64,000 nucleotides of DNA, taken from contig NC_044990.1 in assembly GCF_008728515.1 (NCBI RefSeq), forward strand, positions 67,188,879-67,252,878. The letters run 5' to 3'. This document shows positions 1-13,706 of this stretch, one piece after another (position 1 is the stretch's first letter; each line of letters begins with the position of its first letter). This DNA comes from Papio anubis (lineage: Eukaryota; Chordata; Mammalia; Primates; Cercopithecidae). The position numbers were made by a program, and so were the translations under genes. The notes under the pieces are model-generated. The model did no database searches. It saw only the letters and a program-made list of their open reading frames with translations, and had not been told where the DNA came from.

Positions 1-2723
<2,723 letters not shown>

Positions 2724-2789
2724 TAGGCATAGGCCTATGGCATAAGCAATAGATAAAGCAAACAGAAAAGTCTAAAAAATACCAGTTTT

Positions 2790-3093
2790 GGCCAGGCGCG
2801 GTGGCTCACGCCTGTAATCCCAGCACTTTGGGAGGCTGAGGCGGGCGGATCACGAGGTCAGGAGATCGAGACCATCCTGGCTAACACGGTGAAACCCCGT
2901 CTTTACTAAAAATACAAAAAATTAGCCGGGCGTGGTGGCGAGTGCCTGTAGACCCAGCTACTCAGGAGGCTGAGGCAGGAGAATGGCATGAACCTGGGTG
3001 GTGGAGCTTGCAGTGAGTGGAGGTCGCGCCACTGCTCTCCAGCCTGGGCGACAGAGCAAGACTGTCTCACAAAAAAAAAAAAAAAAAGAAAAC
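2790..3093 (+). mobile_element. AluY SINE, plus strand
   Basis: Full-length Alu starting GGCCAGGCGCGGTGG, with the AluY signatures GGATCACGAGGTCAG and GGAGCTTGCAGTGAG and a 3' A tail. The flanks read AAAATACCAGTTTT before (about 2776-2789) and AAAATCAGTTTT after (about 3094-3105), consistent with a target-site duplication that has since lost 2 bp. Confidence 0.95.
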
Positions 3094-3260
3094 AAAATCA
3101 GTTTTAGCTTCTATAGTCTATGACAATTTACTAGAGACCATGATCTGAGAAATGTAATACTATTGGGAGTAGTATGAAATCAGTATGGAAAGTATGGAAG
3201 ATCACTTAATCACATTTGGCAACCTAAGACTGGTGTGAATAGCAATCCTTGCTATTTGAC

Positions 3261-3325
3261 GTATGTGTGTATGTGTGTCTGTGTGTATGTGTGACGTGTG
3301 TGTGTCTGTGTATGTGTGTGTGTGA
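3261..3325. repeat. (TG)n microsatellite, interrupted
   Basis: GT dinucleotides with TATG and TCTG variants and one internal GACG interruption. It has no coding meaning; the minus-strand frame here is a His/Thr-rich translation of the repeat. Confidence 0.9.
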
Positions 3326-3850
3326 GATGTGCAGTGGTAATCTCTGGTATTACTAGTAGCTCCGATATTCTCTAATTCTCTAAGCATATTTAGGGCTTCT
3401 AATTTTCCAGAAATCTTAGCCTTTTGTTTCAGTCACTTCAATGCTAAATTGAGTGTGGATTCTGTCAGGTGACATATTATTTTCTCATGCCACCATGCAC
3501 AATAAATTGCATTTGTAGAAGCCAAGTTTCTGTTCACAGAGTGGCTTTGTAACATATCCCAAATCCTGCATTTTACTCTGTTTTTCTTCTTCTTTGGAGA
3601 CCCGTGCATTTTTAACTATGCTACAGTATCTTTTCCCTTGTATTTTTTGAGTGGAGTTTCTCAGGTATATAATATATTTATGATAGGGAATTTCTCCCTT
3701 GATAATTCACATTTGATTCAGCATGAAGCTTATTCTTAGTGCACTCAAAATGAAGCTGCTGTCAAAACTGATGCGTACACAACGTGGGTTCCCAAGAACC
3801 TAGTGGGAATCACTGTTTCTGCCAAAGCTCTTCCCTTCTACTTGGACTTT

Positions 3851-3851
<1 letters not shown>
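3326..3851. other. Single-copy DNA, no feature recognised
   Basis: AT-rich, no element recognised. Confidence 0.4.

Positions 3852-3895
<44 letters not shown>
3852..3895. repeat. (TA)n microsatellite
   Basis: About 21 uninterrupted AT/TA dinucleotides. This is likely length-polymorphic and can form hairpin or cruciform structures. Confidence 0.95.
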
Positions 3896-3897
<2 letters not shown>

Positions 3898-4740
3898 TTA
3901 CTATTTTGGGCCTTTAGCAATCTTTGTTAATCCAGAAAGAGTAGAAAGATTTCTTTCTGCCTCATATTTTTTTCTGTGGCTGTGGTACACACTTTCTGTA
4001 TTCCATTTTGATCCATGTTCCTCTGCTCTTTGTAGACAAGCATAACTGAGTTTAAAAATCTGTATTTTCTTTTAAAGTAGTCACATTTTCATTCTGCCTT
4101 GTTTGTTAGATTAAAATGTAGTAGCTGTATTAATCATTCCTTCACATTATTTCCTGGTTTAGAGATTTTTTTTCTCCTTTTAATTAACAATGTGCATTTC
4201 CTATTTTATCTGGCTAGTATTTAACCTATTTTTGTTATCTGTTCTATATGTTAGTATTTCTCCTACTTCCTATAATTCTGTAACATATTTTATGAGGGGT
4301 CTCTGAGGACCATGAAAATAAGTATATCTACATCTAACAGTATTGTGACACCTTGTAACTGATGCAATAATGCTAGAAATATTGTACATATATTTTCCTG
4401 GTATTGTCATACTTGATTAGTCTTCCTCTTTTTTTCCTGTAATTATCTAGTACATCTGTTTTTCAATGTACTTATTATGGATTGTTATTATGAATTACAT
4501 ATCAAAAGCTTTCAGAGGGTTCTTTTCAATAATTTCCTGGAATCCAGACTGCCTCTAAGCAAATCAAACTATTTTTTCCCTTAGAATTATTGCCTCTCTT
4601 CTTTTAGATGAGCTCAGGTATTAATCATTGTTCATAACCCAGTAAGAGAAAACTCCTTTGCTTAAAGTGTCATTTTCTGAACATGTAAATTAGCATTGTT
4701 TTATGCAAAAATGAAATTACAATTTAATGTATATATTTAC
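3896..4740. other. Single-copy AT-rich DNA, no feature recognised
   Basis: No transposon, RNA or coding feature recognised. Confidence 0.4.
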
Positions 4741-4763
4741 ATACACGCGCACACACACACACA
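4741..4763. repeat. Short (CA)n microsatellite
   Basis: ACACGCGCACACAC pattern of about 23 bp; too short to be strongly unstable. Confidence 0.8.
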
Positions 4764-4982
4764 TTTAAATTTCAGAGCAACTTTTGTGTCTTAGCCTGCT
4801 CTTACAGCTTAACATAACTAAAACATTTTTTAAAACTTATTTTCTGTTATCTATATCTTTAATATCTCGTTTGTATGCAGTCAGATTCTTCTTATTTCTC
4901 ACTCAGTAAACATAACTTGTATTCTATACTTCTTGTATTTATTTTTTATTGTGTACAAATACGACCTCAAAAAGATACTTAA

Positions 4983-5143
4983 AGGACAGGTGCAGTGGGG
5001 TGGCTTATGCTTGTAATCCCTGTAAATTGGGAGGCTGAGGTGGGAGGATTGCTTGAATCCAGGAGTTTGAGACCCGCTTTGGCAACATAGCAAAACCTTT
5101 ATTATAATAAAAATAATAATAAATAATAATGATAATAATAATG
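4983..5143 (+). mobile_element. Old Alu monomer (FLAM/AluJ left arm) with (TAA)n tail
   Basis: It reads GACAGGTGCAGTGG...GGGAGGCTGAGGTGGGAGG...TTTGGCAACATAGC, which is a diverged Alu left arm, followed directly by TAA/AATAAT repeats at about 5100-5143 in place of a right arm. That layout fits a free left monomer or a truncated AluJ. Divergence is high. Confidence 0.75.
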
Positions 5144-5403
5144 TTCATAAGTTAAGCTTTATGTGAGTTTCTCCTGAGCGGTTATGCATTATTTTTACTA
5201 GGTGCCTGAAAACAAGAGCATCCCTGAAGTTAGACTAAACTATCTCTCTGTGGCTCTAAGGATTACAAGTTATGATACATTCTGAATTTAGATTTACATA
5301 GGAAACCAGTTTGTGCTAGCAGTTTGTCAGAAGATGAGGAGAATGCTTTTTTTGTTCTTTGTCCACCTAAAGCCAAGACTGACACAAACAATTCTTTAAC
5401 TTC

Positions 5404-5512
5404 TGTCTTAGTCTGTGTGATAACAAAATACCATAAACCGGGTGGCTTATAAACAACAGAAATGTGTTTCTCACAGTTCTGGAGGTCTACTTTTTAGTTT
5501 ACAGACAGTTCC
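5404..5512 (-). repeat. MaLR LTR (MLT1/MST type), 3' part, split by THE1
   Basis: The plus strand begins TGTCTTAGTC and contains the segment for GGTGGCTTATAAACAACAG and TTTCTCACAGTTCTGGAGG, the reverse complement of an ERVL-MaLR LTR 3' end. It stops at the GTTCC duplication of the THE1 provirus and resumes at 7780. Confidence 0.8.
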
Positions 5513-5867
5513 TGGATTAATCAATTTTCATGCTGCTGATTAAACGTACCCAAGACTAAGAAGAAAAAGATGTTTAATTGGACTTACAATTTCACATGGC
5601 TGGGAAGACCTCAGAATCATGGCAGGGCGCAAAAGACACTTCTTACATGGCGGCAGCAAGAGAAAAATGAGGAAGAAGCAAAAGCAAAAATCCCTAAGAA
5701 AACCATCAGTTCTTGTGAAACATACTCACTGTCACTGGACTAGCACAGAAAAGACAGGACCCCGTGATTCAATTGCCTCCCTCTAGGTCCCTCCCACAAT
5801 ACATGGGAATTCTGGCAGATACGATTCAATTTTGAGATTTGGGTGGGGACACAGCCAAACCATATCA
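5513..5867 (-). repeat. THE1 provirus 1, 3' LTR
   Basis: On the plus strand it reads from TGGATTAATC (decayed TGTATTAGTC) to CATATCA. It pairs with 7425-7774, and mismatches between the two LTRs measure the age of the insertion. Confidence 0.92.
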
Positions 5868-6768
5868 TTGCGACCTTGCCTTCTCCAAATCTCATGCCTC
5901 ACATTTCAAAACTAATCATGCCTTCCCAAAAGTCCCCCAAAGTCTTAACTCATTTCAGCATTAAGCCAAAATTCCACAGTCCAAAGTCTCATCTGAGACA
6001 AGGCAAGTCCTTTCCACCTATGAGTCTACAAAATTACAAGCAAGCCAGTCACTTCCTAGATACAGTGGGAGTACAGGTATTGAGTAAATACAGCCATTCC
6101 AAATGGGAGAAATTGGCCAAAACAAAGGAATTACAAGGCCCATGCAAGTCCAAAATCCAGCAGGGCAGTAAAATCTTAAACCTCCAAAATGATCTCATTT
6201 GACTCCAGGTCACATCTAGGTCACACTGATGCAAGAGGTAGATCCCCATGGTCTTGGGTAGCTCCACCCCTATGGCTTTGCAGGGGAAAGCCTCCCTCCT
6301 GGCTGCTTTCACAGGTTGGCATTAAGTGTCTGTGACTTTTCCAGGCTCACGGTGCAAGCTGTCAGCGGATCCACTTTTCTGTGTTCTGGAGGATAGTGGC
6401 CCTCTTCTCACAGCTTTAATAGGCAATGCCCCAGTAGGGACTCTTTGTGAGTGCTCCAACCCCACATTTCCCTTCTGCACTGCCCTAGCAAAAGTTCTCC
6501 ATGAGGGCCTCACACCTGTAGCAAATTTCTTCCTGCATATCCAGGCATTTCCATACATCTTCTGAAATCTAGGCCAAGGTTCCCAAATCTCAATTGTTGA
6601 CTTCTGTGAACCCTCAGGCTCAACACCACATGGACCTGCCAAGGCTTAGGGCTTCCACCATCTGAAACCACAGCTCAAGCTGTACAGTTGCCCCTTTCAG
6701 TCATGGCTGGAGTGGTTGGGACACAGGACACCAAGTTCCTAGGCTGCACATAGCACAGGGACCCTGGT

Positions 6769-7332
6769 CTAGCCCATGAATCCATTTTGTCTCCCTGGGC
6801 ATCTGAGCCTATGATGAGAGGCCTCCCATAAAGGTCTCTGACATGGCCTGGAGACATTTTCCCCATGGTCTTGGGAATTTACATTAGGCTTCTTGGTACT
6901 TATACAAATTTCTGCAGCTGGATTGAATTTCTCCCCAGAAAATGGGTTTTTCTTTTCTATCACACAATCAGCCTGCAAATTTTCCAAACTTTTATGTTCT
7001 ACTTTCCTTATAAAACCAAATGCCTTTACCTGCACCCTAGTCACCTCTTGAATAATTTGCTGTTTAGAAATTTCTTCTGCTAAATCATCTTTCTCAAGTT
7101 CAAAGTTCCACAAATCTCTAGAACTGGGGCAAAATGCCACCAGTCTCTTTGCTAAAACATAACAAGAGTCACCTTTGCTCCAGTTCCTAACAAGTTCCTC
7201 ATCTGCATCTGAGACCACCTCAGCCTGGACATTATTGTCCATATCACTATCAGCATTTTGGGCAAAGCCATTCAAGTCTCTATGAAGTTCCAAACTTTCC
7301 CACATTTTCCTGTCTTTTTCTGAGCCTTCCAA
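6769..7332 (-). pseudogene. THE1 provirus 1 gag-like frame remnant (187 codons)
   Basis: This open frame lies in the 5' half of the THE1 internal region. Its N-terminal segment (EGSEKDRKMWESLELHRDL) recurs in the other two THE1 copies in this window, at 26714-27019 (minus) and 53910-54116 (plus), which shows it is element sequence and not a host gene. The frame is acidic and has no recognisable catalytic motif. The shared order MWESL..., EAEVVS-like, NWS.GDSCY, FCP...DLWNF is visible in all three. It is described as gag-derived from family knowledge; the sequence itself only shows conservation among copies. Expression is not implied. Confidence 0.75.
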
Positions 7333-7399
7333 ACTGTTCTAACCTCTTTCTGTTTCCAGTTCCAAAGCCACTTCCACATTTTTGGTTATCTTTTTGCCA

Positions 7400-7418
7400 C
7401 ACCCCACTCCTGGTACCA
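7400..7418 (-). other. Primer-binding-site-like sequence of THE1 provirus 1
   Basis: The minus strand reads TGGTACCAGGAGTGGGGTG six bases inside the 5' LTR boundary, the expected place for tRNA priming. The same motif, slightly changed, is next to the 5' LTR of the other two THE1 copies (about 27089-27108 and 53792-53810). A leucine-type tRNA primer is inferred from the 3' terminal match. Confidence 0.6.
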
Positions 7419-7424
7419 ATTTAC

Positions 7425-7774
7425 TGTAATAGTCCATTTTCATGCTGCTGATAAAGACATACCTGAGACTGGGAAGAAAAAGAGGTTTATTTGGACTTAT
7501 AGTTCCACATGGCTGGGGAGGCCTCAGTATCACGACTGGGGGCAAAAGTACTTCTTACATGGCAGTGGCAAGAGAAAAAGGAAGAAGCAAAAATGCAAAC
7601 CCCTGAAAAAACCATCAGATAATGTGAAACTTATTCACTATCATGAGAACATCATGGGAAGACTGACCCCCATGATTAAATTACCTTCCCCTGGGTCCCT
7701 CCCACAACACATGGGAATTCTGGGAGATACAATTCAAGTGGAGATTTGGGTGGGGACACAGCTAAACCATATCA
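7425..7774 (-). repeat. THE1 provirus 1, 5' LTR
   Basis: On the plus strand it runs from TGTAATAGTCC to CCATATCA; at its right end it abuts the GTTCC duplication. Confidence 0.93.
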
Positions 7775-7779
7775 GTTCC

Positions 7780-7970
7780 TTCTACCTGTGTCCTCATATG
7801 GTAAAAGGGGCAAGGCAGTTGTTTGGGATTCCTTTTACAAGGGTCTTAAGCTTATTTTTGAGAGCTCCGGCCTGTGACCTAATTACATGCCAAAGTCTAC
7901 ACCTCCTAATACATTCACATTATTTATTATGTTAATGAATTTTGGGAGAACAAAAATTTTCAGCTCATAA
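7780..7970 (-). repeat. MaLR LTR (MLT1/MST type), 5' part, split by THE1
   Basis: It continues the LTR begun at 5404: CTGTGTCCTCATATGG, then GACCTAATTACATGCC and CACCTCCTAATACATTCACAT in the order expected for a reversed MaLR LTR, ending near TTTCAGCTCATAA. Removing the provirus restores one LTR of about 300 bp. Confidence 0.8.
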
Positions 7971-8085
7971 AAGCTGCTGCTGCTGCCACTGGCTCCTACC
8001 TCTCCTTCATTTATTCCTTCTCCTCCTCCTTCATTTTCTTCTTCTCCTTCATCTTCTTCTAATATCACTACTACTACTAGTTCAC
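7971..8085. repeat. Pyrimidine-rich trinucleotide repeat
   Basis: GCTGCTGCTGCC followed by imperfect TCC/TTC/CTT runs and a short CTACTACTA. This is low-complexity sequence on the edge of the MaLR LTR. Confidence 0.8.
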
Positions 8086-8876
8086 ACAAAAGGTGTCATT
8101 TTATCATGCTTGGCTATTTGAAGAGGCAATTTAATAACGATTATTGTGCAGGTTCATGGGCTTGTTCTTTGTCTTCTGTATGGATCTAAAAAACTAAAAT
8201 TCTAGATTTGGGGCCCTGATAGCGAATGTGTGGAAGCTTCTGACATGAGAGCTAAATCAATTCTCTATATACATGTATTATCTTTATTTTTAAGGATTTA
8301 TCTCAGTGTATGGGTATCTCAGAGATTTATAACGACTGTTTCTGCAAACGTATTTTCCATGTACTAAGTCATTTATTAACTTACTAGAGAAAATAATAAG
8401 TTGGCAAAATATGAGTTATTTAATGTGAGAAAAACAAAACAAAAATGAGGGTTTAATTATGTTTTTAAAAACTAGCTGAAGGTTATTAAATGTTTTGTAA
8501 TTTCAGATTTCTGTAAGCAAATGAGGATGAAAGTCATTTTCAGTAATAATGAAAATATGCTGCAGAGATATATGCATTAACTTGCTTAAGATAGGCTGGG
8601 AAGAGATTAGTATGACTTGCCCACCCTTATTTCATTGTTGTGCATAAAATCTCAAGTAATTACGAGATAGACAATTGCTAATGGGATTTGAAAGTCAAAT
8701 ATGAAAGTATAGAACTGATTTGCTTAGCCAAGAGACAGTCATGGACCAGATAGTAATATTATTTTATAAGGAAAAATAGCAGATGGACAATATGGACACA
8801 TTACAGTAATCTCATAGGAATATTAAGAATGTGGACTTTTAACTGGCAATACCAATGGAATAAAATATTAATAAAA
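8086..8876. other. Single-copy DNA, no feature recognised
   Basis: No element recognised. Confidence 0.4.
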
Positions 8877-9411
8877 GTGAGATGGTCTTTACTGAGATAA
8901 TTCACATATAATAAAAATTACCATTTCAACTATTTTAAAGTTACAATTTAGTAGTTTTAGTCTATTCACAAATTGTGCAACCATCACCATTATCTAGTTT
9001 TAGAATGTTTTATCACCCCATAAAGCAACCCTGTATCTATTAGCAGTTAGTGTCCATTGCTTCCTCCCTGCAGTCTTTGGTGAACCATAATCTACTTTCC
9101 CTGTATTTACATGTTCCCATTCTGGACCTTTCATCTATGTGGAATTAGAGGCCATATGGCCTTTGTGTCATGTTTCTTTCACATAGCATAATGTTTCCAC
9201 GGTTCATTCATGTTGTCTCATGAATCAGAACTTAATTACTTTGTAGCTATTAATAAATAATATTCCATTTTATAGATTTACCACATTTTGTTTATGCACT
9301 TATCATATTGAATGCTCAAGTTGGTAAAAATTTGAATTGCTTCCACTTTATCACTATTAAGAATAATATCACTATGAATGCTCATGTACAAGTGTTTGTG
9401 TGAACACACAC

Positions 9412-9436
9412 AAGGTTGGTGCAAAAATAATTGAAC
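9412..9436. mobile_element. MADE1 (mariner MITE) terminal fragment
   Basis: AAGGTTGGTGCAAAAATAAT matches the MADE1 terminal inverted repeat almost perfectly but the rest of the roughly 80-bp element is absent. It interrupts otherwise collinear L1 sequence, so it is a remnant of a real insertion and not chance, though only about 22 bp are informative. Confidence 0.55.
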
Positions 9437-10137
9437 TAATTAAACTCTTTAATTTTGAAGAACTGCCAAACCATTTTCCAAAGTCATTACACTATTTCAC
9501 ATTCCCACCAGAAATAAATGATGGTTTCTATCTCTTCACATTAATACCATTATTAGTTATTTGTTTCATTATTATCAATATTATTATTATTACTATGGCC
9601 ATGCTAGTGGATGTGAAGTGATATCTCATTGCGGTTTTGATTTGGATTCCCTTATGTTCAATAAATTTGAGCATGTTTTCATGCCCTTGTTGGCCAGTTG
9701 TACTTATATTTTGGAGAAATCTCTATTCAAATTCATTTTTTACATTGGGTCTCTTGTCTTTATATTACTGAGTTGTTAGAGTTCTTTATATATTCCAAGC
9801 ACAAGATCCACATTATATCAATGAGTTGCAAATATTTTCTCCCAACTTTCTTTCAGATTTCTAAGGACATTTTCTCTTAACAAGAAAAAAAAAAAAAAAA
9901 GTCAAATTCTTGCTACTGCCTTTCAAAATATCAAAGCTTTTTTCCTTGCTGTTTGTTTCTTTTTTCAATTTTGACAAAGCCCAATTTATTTATTTTTCCT
10001 TTGTTGCTTGAGCTTTTGTTGTCATATTTAAAGAACTGTTGTCTAAACAGTGACCATGAACATTTACACTTACGTTTGTAAGTATTCTGTAGTTTTTGCA
10101 ATTACCCTTGGGTCTTTCATAAATTTTGTGTTAATTA

Positions 10138-10367
10138 CAGCTTGAACATTCTAAATCTAGAATCTCAATGTCTCAGATGCTCCAAAATTTGAAAATCTTT
10201 GAGCACAGAAATAAAGAAAATGTTCATTGGAACATTTCAGGTCTTGAATTTTTGGATTTGGAATGCTGAACCACTAAGTATAATGCAAGTATTCCAAATC
10301 CCCCAAAAAATCCAAAATCTAAAACACTTCTAGTTTCAAATATTTTGAATAAGAGATACTCAACCTG
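10138..10367. mobile_element. Tigger-type MITE (TcMar) inside L1
   Basis: The element is bounded by inverted ends CAGCTTGAACATTCTAAATC and, at the right, GAGATACTCAACCTG. TA precedes it (10136-10137); TG follows, a likely mutated TA. L1 sequence continues on both sides (TTTTGTGTTAATT before, TTTGCATGTGAAATTCCAG after), so the 230 bp are a clean insertion. The internal sequence has the pattern of nonautonomous Tigger elements, with ATTTTTGGATTTGG stretches, and no transposase frame. Confidence 0.85.
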
Positions 10368-12510
10368 TGTTGCATATTTTGTGAGAAATGGATCTAACTG
10401 TAGTCTTTTGCATGTGAAATTCCAGTTATCCAAGCATCATTTGCTAAAAAGACTAATTCTTCTCCCACTGAATGACACCCTTGTTAAGAAAAAAAAAATC
10501 ATCACCTTAATATGTCTTTACTTCTGTACTTTAAATTACATTTCATTGATGTATATGTAGATTCTTATGTCACTACAATAATATTTTAATTACTATGGCT
10601 TTGTATTACATTTTGAAATTGGAAAGTGTGAGTCCACTAATGTTGTTCTTCTTTTTCAGGATGGTCATGTTGGGTCCCTTGCAATTTCATATAAATTTCA
10701 GAGCATCTTGTTCATTTTTGCAAAAAAAAAGACAACTGAAATGTTCATGGAGATCATTTCAAATCTGTGTATCAATTTGGGGAACACTAACACCTTAGTA
10801 ACATTAAGTCTTCCAGTTCATTAACACAAAATCTCTTTACAGTCATTTAGTTCTTCCTTAATATATTTTAACACTATTTTGTAGTTTCAGTGTACAATCC
10901 TTTTATTTACTTTATTTCTAAGAATTTTATTATATTTGATGCCATTATAAATTTAAAATTTTGTTGCATTAATTTTTGAATTTTTTAGTGTTAGTTTTAA
11001 AAAGTAGAATTAATTTTGTATATTTATCATATATCTTGTAATTTTGTTGAACTTGTGTATTAACTCTGATAGATTTTAAGGTAGATTATTTAGCGTGTTT
11101 TTTATACCATGACCGTGTTCTCTTCAAATAGAAAAAGTTTTACTTCCTCCTTCTCAATTTGGATGGCTTTTGTTTCTTTTTTGTACTTAAGAGTTCTGGC
11201 TAGAACTTCTACTACAGTGTTGAATAGTGGTGGCAAAGTCAGCATATTTATCTTCTCCTTGACCTTAGAGGAAAAACTTTCAGTCTTTCATTTTTTAATA
11301 TTATGCAACCTCTGTTTTTTCTCAGAAATGCTCTTTATCATATTCAGGGAGTTTTTTCTTTTCCTAATTTGTTGTGAGTTTTTGTAATGAAAATATTCTG
11401 TTAGATTTTATCAGATGTTTCTACATTTGAGATGATCTTGTTTTTCTTTATTTTACTATCATGTGGTATTTCATTAATAGAGCTTCATATGTGGAACAAG
11501 GCTTGCATTCCTCAGAGAAATTTTACTTGGGTATGATGTATAATTCTATTGATAAGCTATTGGATTTAATTTATTTGAGTTTTGTTGAAAAGTTCTCTGT
11601 CTGTATTCATAATGGATATTGGTCTTGTTTTCTGTTTTATTTTGTCTCATGAAGTCTTTGTTTACCATTGATAGCAGGGTAATTTTGGCTTTATAAAATT
11701 ATAAAATTAGTAAGTGTTCTCTTTAGTATGTTTTGGTGGAATTTAAGACTGGTTGCTTTTCATTCTTTTTTAAAGATTTCATAAAATTCAACAATTAGTT
11801 CAGCTGGGACTTCAGTTTTCTAAATGGATAATTTTTTTGGAGTATTCATTAAGTCTCTTTACTTGCAGTTCTATTCAGATTTTTTATTTCTTTTTGAGTC
11901 AGTTTTGGTAGTTAGAGTGGTACATTTCATCTAGATTATAGAATTTGTTGTTATATAATTGTTTATAGTACCTCTTTAAAAGTAGTTTTATTACTTTAGG
12001 TCATCAGTAATGTCTTTTATTTAATATTTTAGTCATTTGACTTTTTCTTTTTTATTCTTTATAAGTCTATGTAAGTGTCAATTCTGTTGAAATTTTTAAA
12101 GAACTTACTTTTGGTTTTGTTGATTCTATTTTTATTACTTATTTTATTTATAACTAGTCATTATTTCTTTCCTTCTTCTTGAATTAATGTTTTGTTTGCT
12201 TTCTTTTGTAGTAATTAAAATAAAAACTTATTTTATTGTTTTAAGAGATTCCTTATTTTTTTCTGTAGAAATTGAGAACTATAAATCTTCTTATCACTGT
12301 TGGTCAAAAATTCCCATTAGTTTTGTTGTGTTGCATTTTTGTTTTTGTAATAGAGTATTTTTCAATTTTTAAATATCCCTTTTTATTTCTTATATAGCCC
12401 AGTGATTATTTCAGAGTGTGCTGTTGAATGTATACACAAATTTTCTAATCTTTCTGTTATTGATTTCTAGATTTCACTCTATCATGGTCTAAAAACATAT
12501 TCTGTATGAT

Positions 12511-12801
12511 TTAAATTGTTTTAAATTTATTGTTAATTGTTTTATAGCCTAACATATAGTCTATCCTGGAGAATGTTTCATGTTCCCTTTCGAAAAATGT
12601 GTGTTCTGCTGTTTTGTGGGGGTCGAATGTTTGACATATATCTGTTAGATCTATTTGGTTTATACTGCTTTTCAAGCTTTCTGTTGTCTTTTGGAACTTC
12701 TCTCTAGTTGATAAAAATATTATTCCAAGTGGGGTGTTGAAACCTCCAACTATGATTGCTGTGTGGATATATCTTCTTTCAACTCTGTCAGTCTGCTTCA
12801 T
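12511..12801 (-). pseudogene. L1 ORF2 endonuclease-domain remnant
   Basis: A 96-codon frame with the C-terminal signature of the L1 ORF2 apurinic-type endonuclease: a GGFNTPL stretch, then LTDIC.TF, then TFS.IDYMLG. In the family this domain nicks target DNA for target-primed reverse transcription. The frame is isolated, flanked by stops, and cannot encode a full protein. Confidence 0.85.
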
Positions 12802-13706
12802 TTATTTTGGGGTTCTATTATTAGTTGCATATATTGGTATATCTTCTTGATGTTTTTACCCTGGGGAGTTTAATCCATAATATCTTTAATATAATTATAG
12901 CTTAAAATGACTTAAACCTACTATTGGTATGTGAATTTTACATGTCTTCTATCATTAAAAACGTTTTTCATTAATAGATTCTTTTGTGTAAAAGAGATAC
13001 TTTCTACCACAGCAATTTAAAGCCAAGCTTGGTTGTTTCTTTTACTTTATATTTTGAGGTTTTTCTAGTGGTTGCCCTAAGCATTACAATAAACATTATT
13101 CATTAGCCCATTGAGAAAAAAATATATAAGTGGCTGAGGGAAAAAGACTGAGTTGCATCCGCAAATGGTTTGTTCTAAACACTTAATGATTAAAATTCTC
13201 CCCTGCCGATTACACCCTTTATTGAGCATTTAGATAGGCTACAAATATCTTCAGGTTTTCATCGTTTTCTATTTATCCTTCCAAGAAAAAGTAACAACCA
13301 GGTAAGCTGTCTGAAGTTCTGTCTGTTGGGATAAATTTTCTTCACTAGTGTCTTTCAGAAATGCCCCAGAAAGACAGGGACTTTAGTCTGAAACTGTTGA
13401 CTGTTGGATGGTACCTGCATATTATGCAGAACCATCTGTGAGATATGCCCAAGTTCTGTTCTATCAGTTGATCATAGGAAACTCTCCATGAAGCCATAGG
13501 TACACTCTGAGAAAATGTAATTCAGCAGGAGCCAGGACCATGAGCATTAGTGCTATTCTTCATACATTAACAACTTACTTGCACCTTCAGGGCCTTTTGA
13601 GCCCAATCTTATAAATATAGCACTTCCATTTTATGATGGAGTACTGCCATACATGTCCAATTTTATGGCTTGATGGGGCAGAAAATACCAAGTTCATGAA
13701 GAGCAG

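Larger units (their letters stand above)
5513..7774 (-). mobile_element. THE1 MaLR provirus 1, complete LTR-internal-LTR
   Basis: A 2262-bp element on the minus strand: 3' LTR 5513-5867, internal region 5868-7424, 5' LTR 7425-7774. Identical 5-bp flanks GTTCC at 5508-5512 and 7775-7779 show an intact integration. A primer-binding-site-like sequence lies next to the 5' LTR. The internal region holds a gag-like frame but nothing resembling a polymerase, as expected for THE1, which relied on proteins supplied by related ERVL elements. It is inserted inside an older MaLR LTR. Confidence 0.95.
8877..13112 (-). mobile_element. L1 LINE (older L1M/ME type), 5'-truncated, minus strand
   Basis: The plus strand is the reverse complement of L1 from the 3' end (near 8877) through the ORF2 reverse-transcriptase region to the endonuclease region around 12.5-12.8 kb and on to about 13.1 kb. 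ORF2 is broken by many stops and indels. It hosts a Tigger-type MITE (10138-10367) and a short MADE1-like scrap (9412-9436). The right boundary, where HERV-L begins, is approximate. Confidence 0.9.

Noticed and set aside
3202..3387. His/Thr-rich minus-strand frame
   Set aside because: Translation of the TG microsatellite.
8877..8900. 3' LTR of HERV-L beyond the L1
   Set aside because: I looked for the LTR end words at the left side of the L1 and did not find them.
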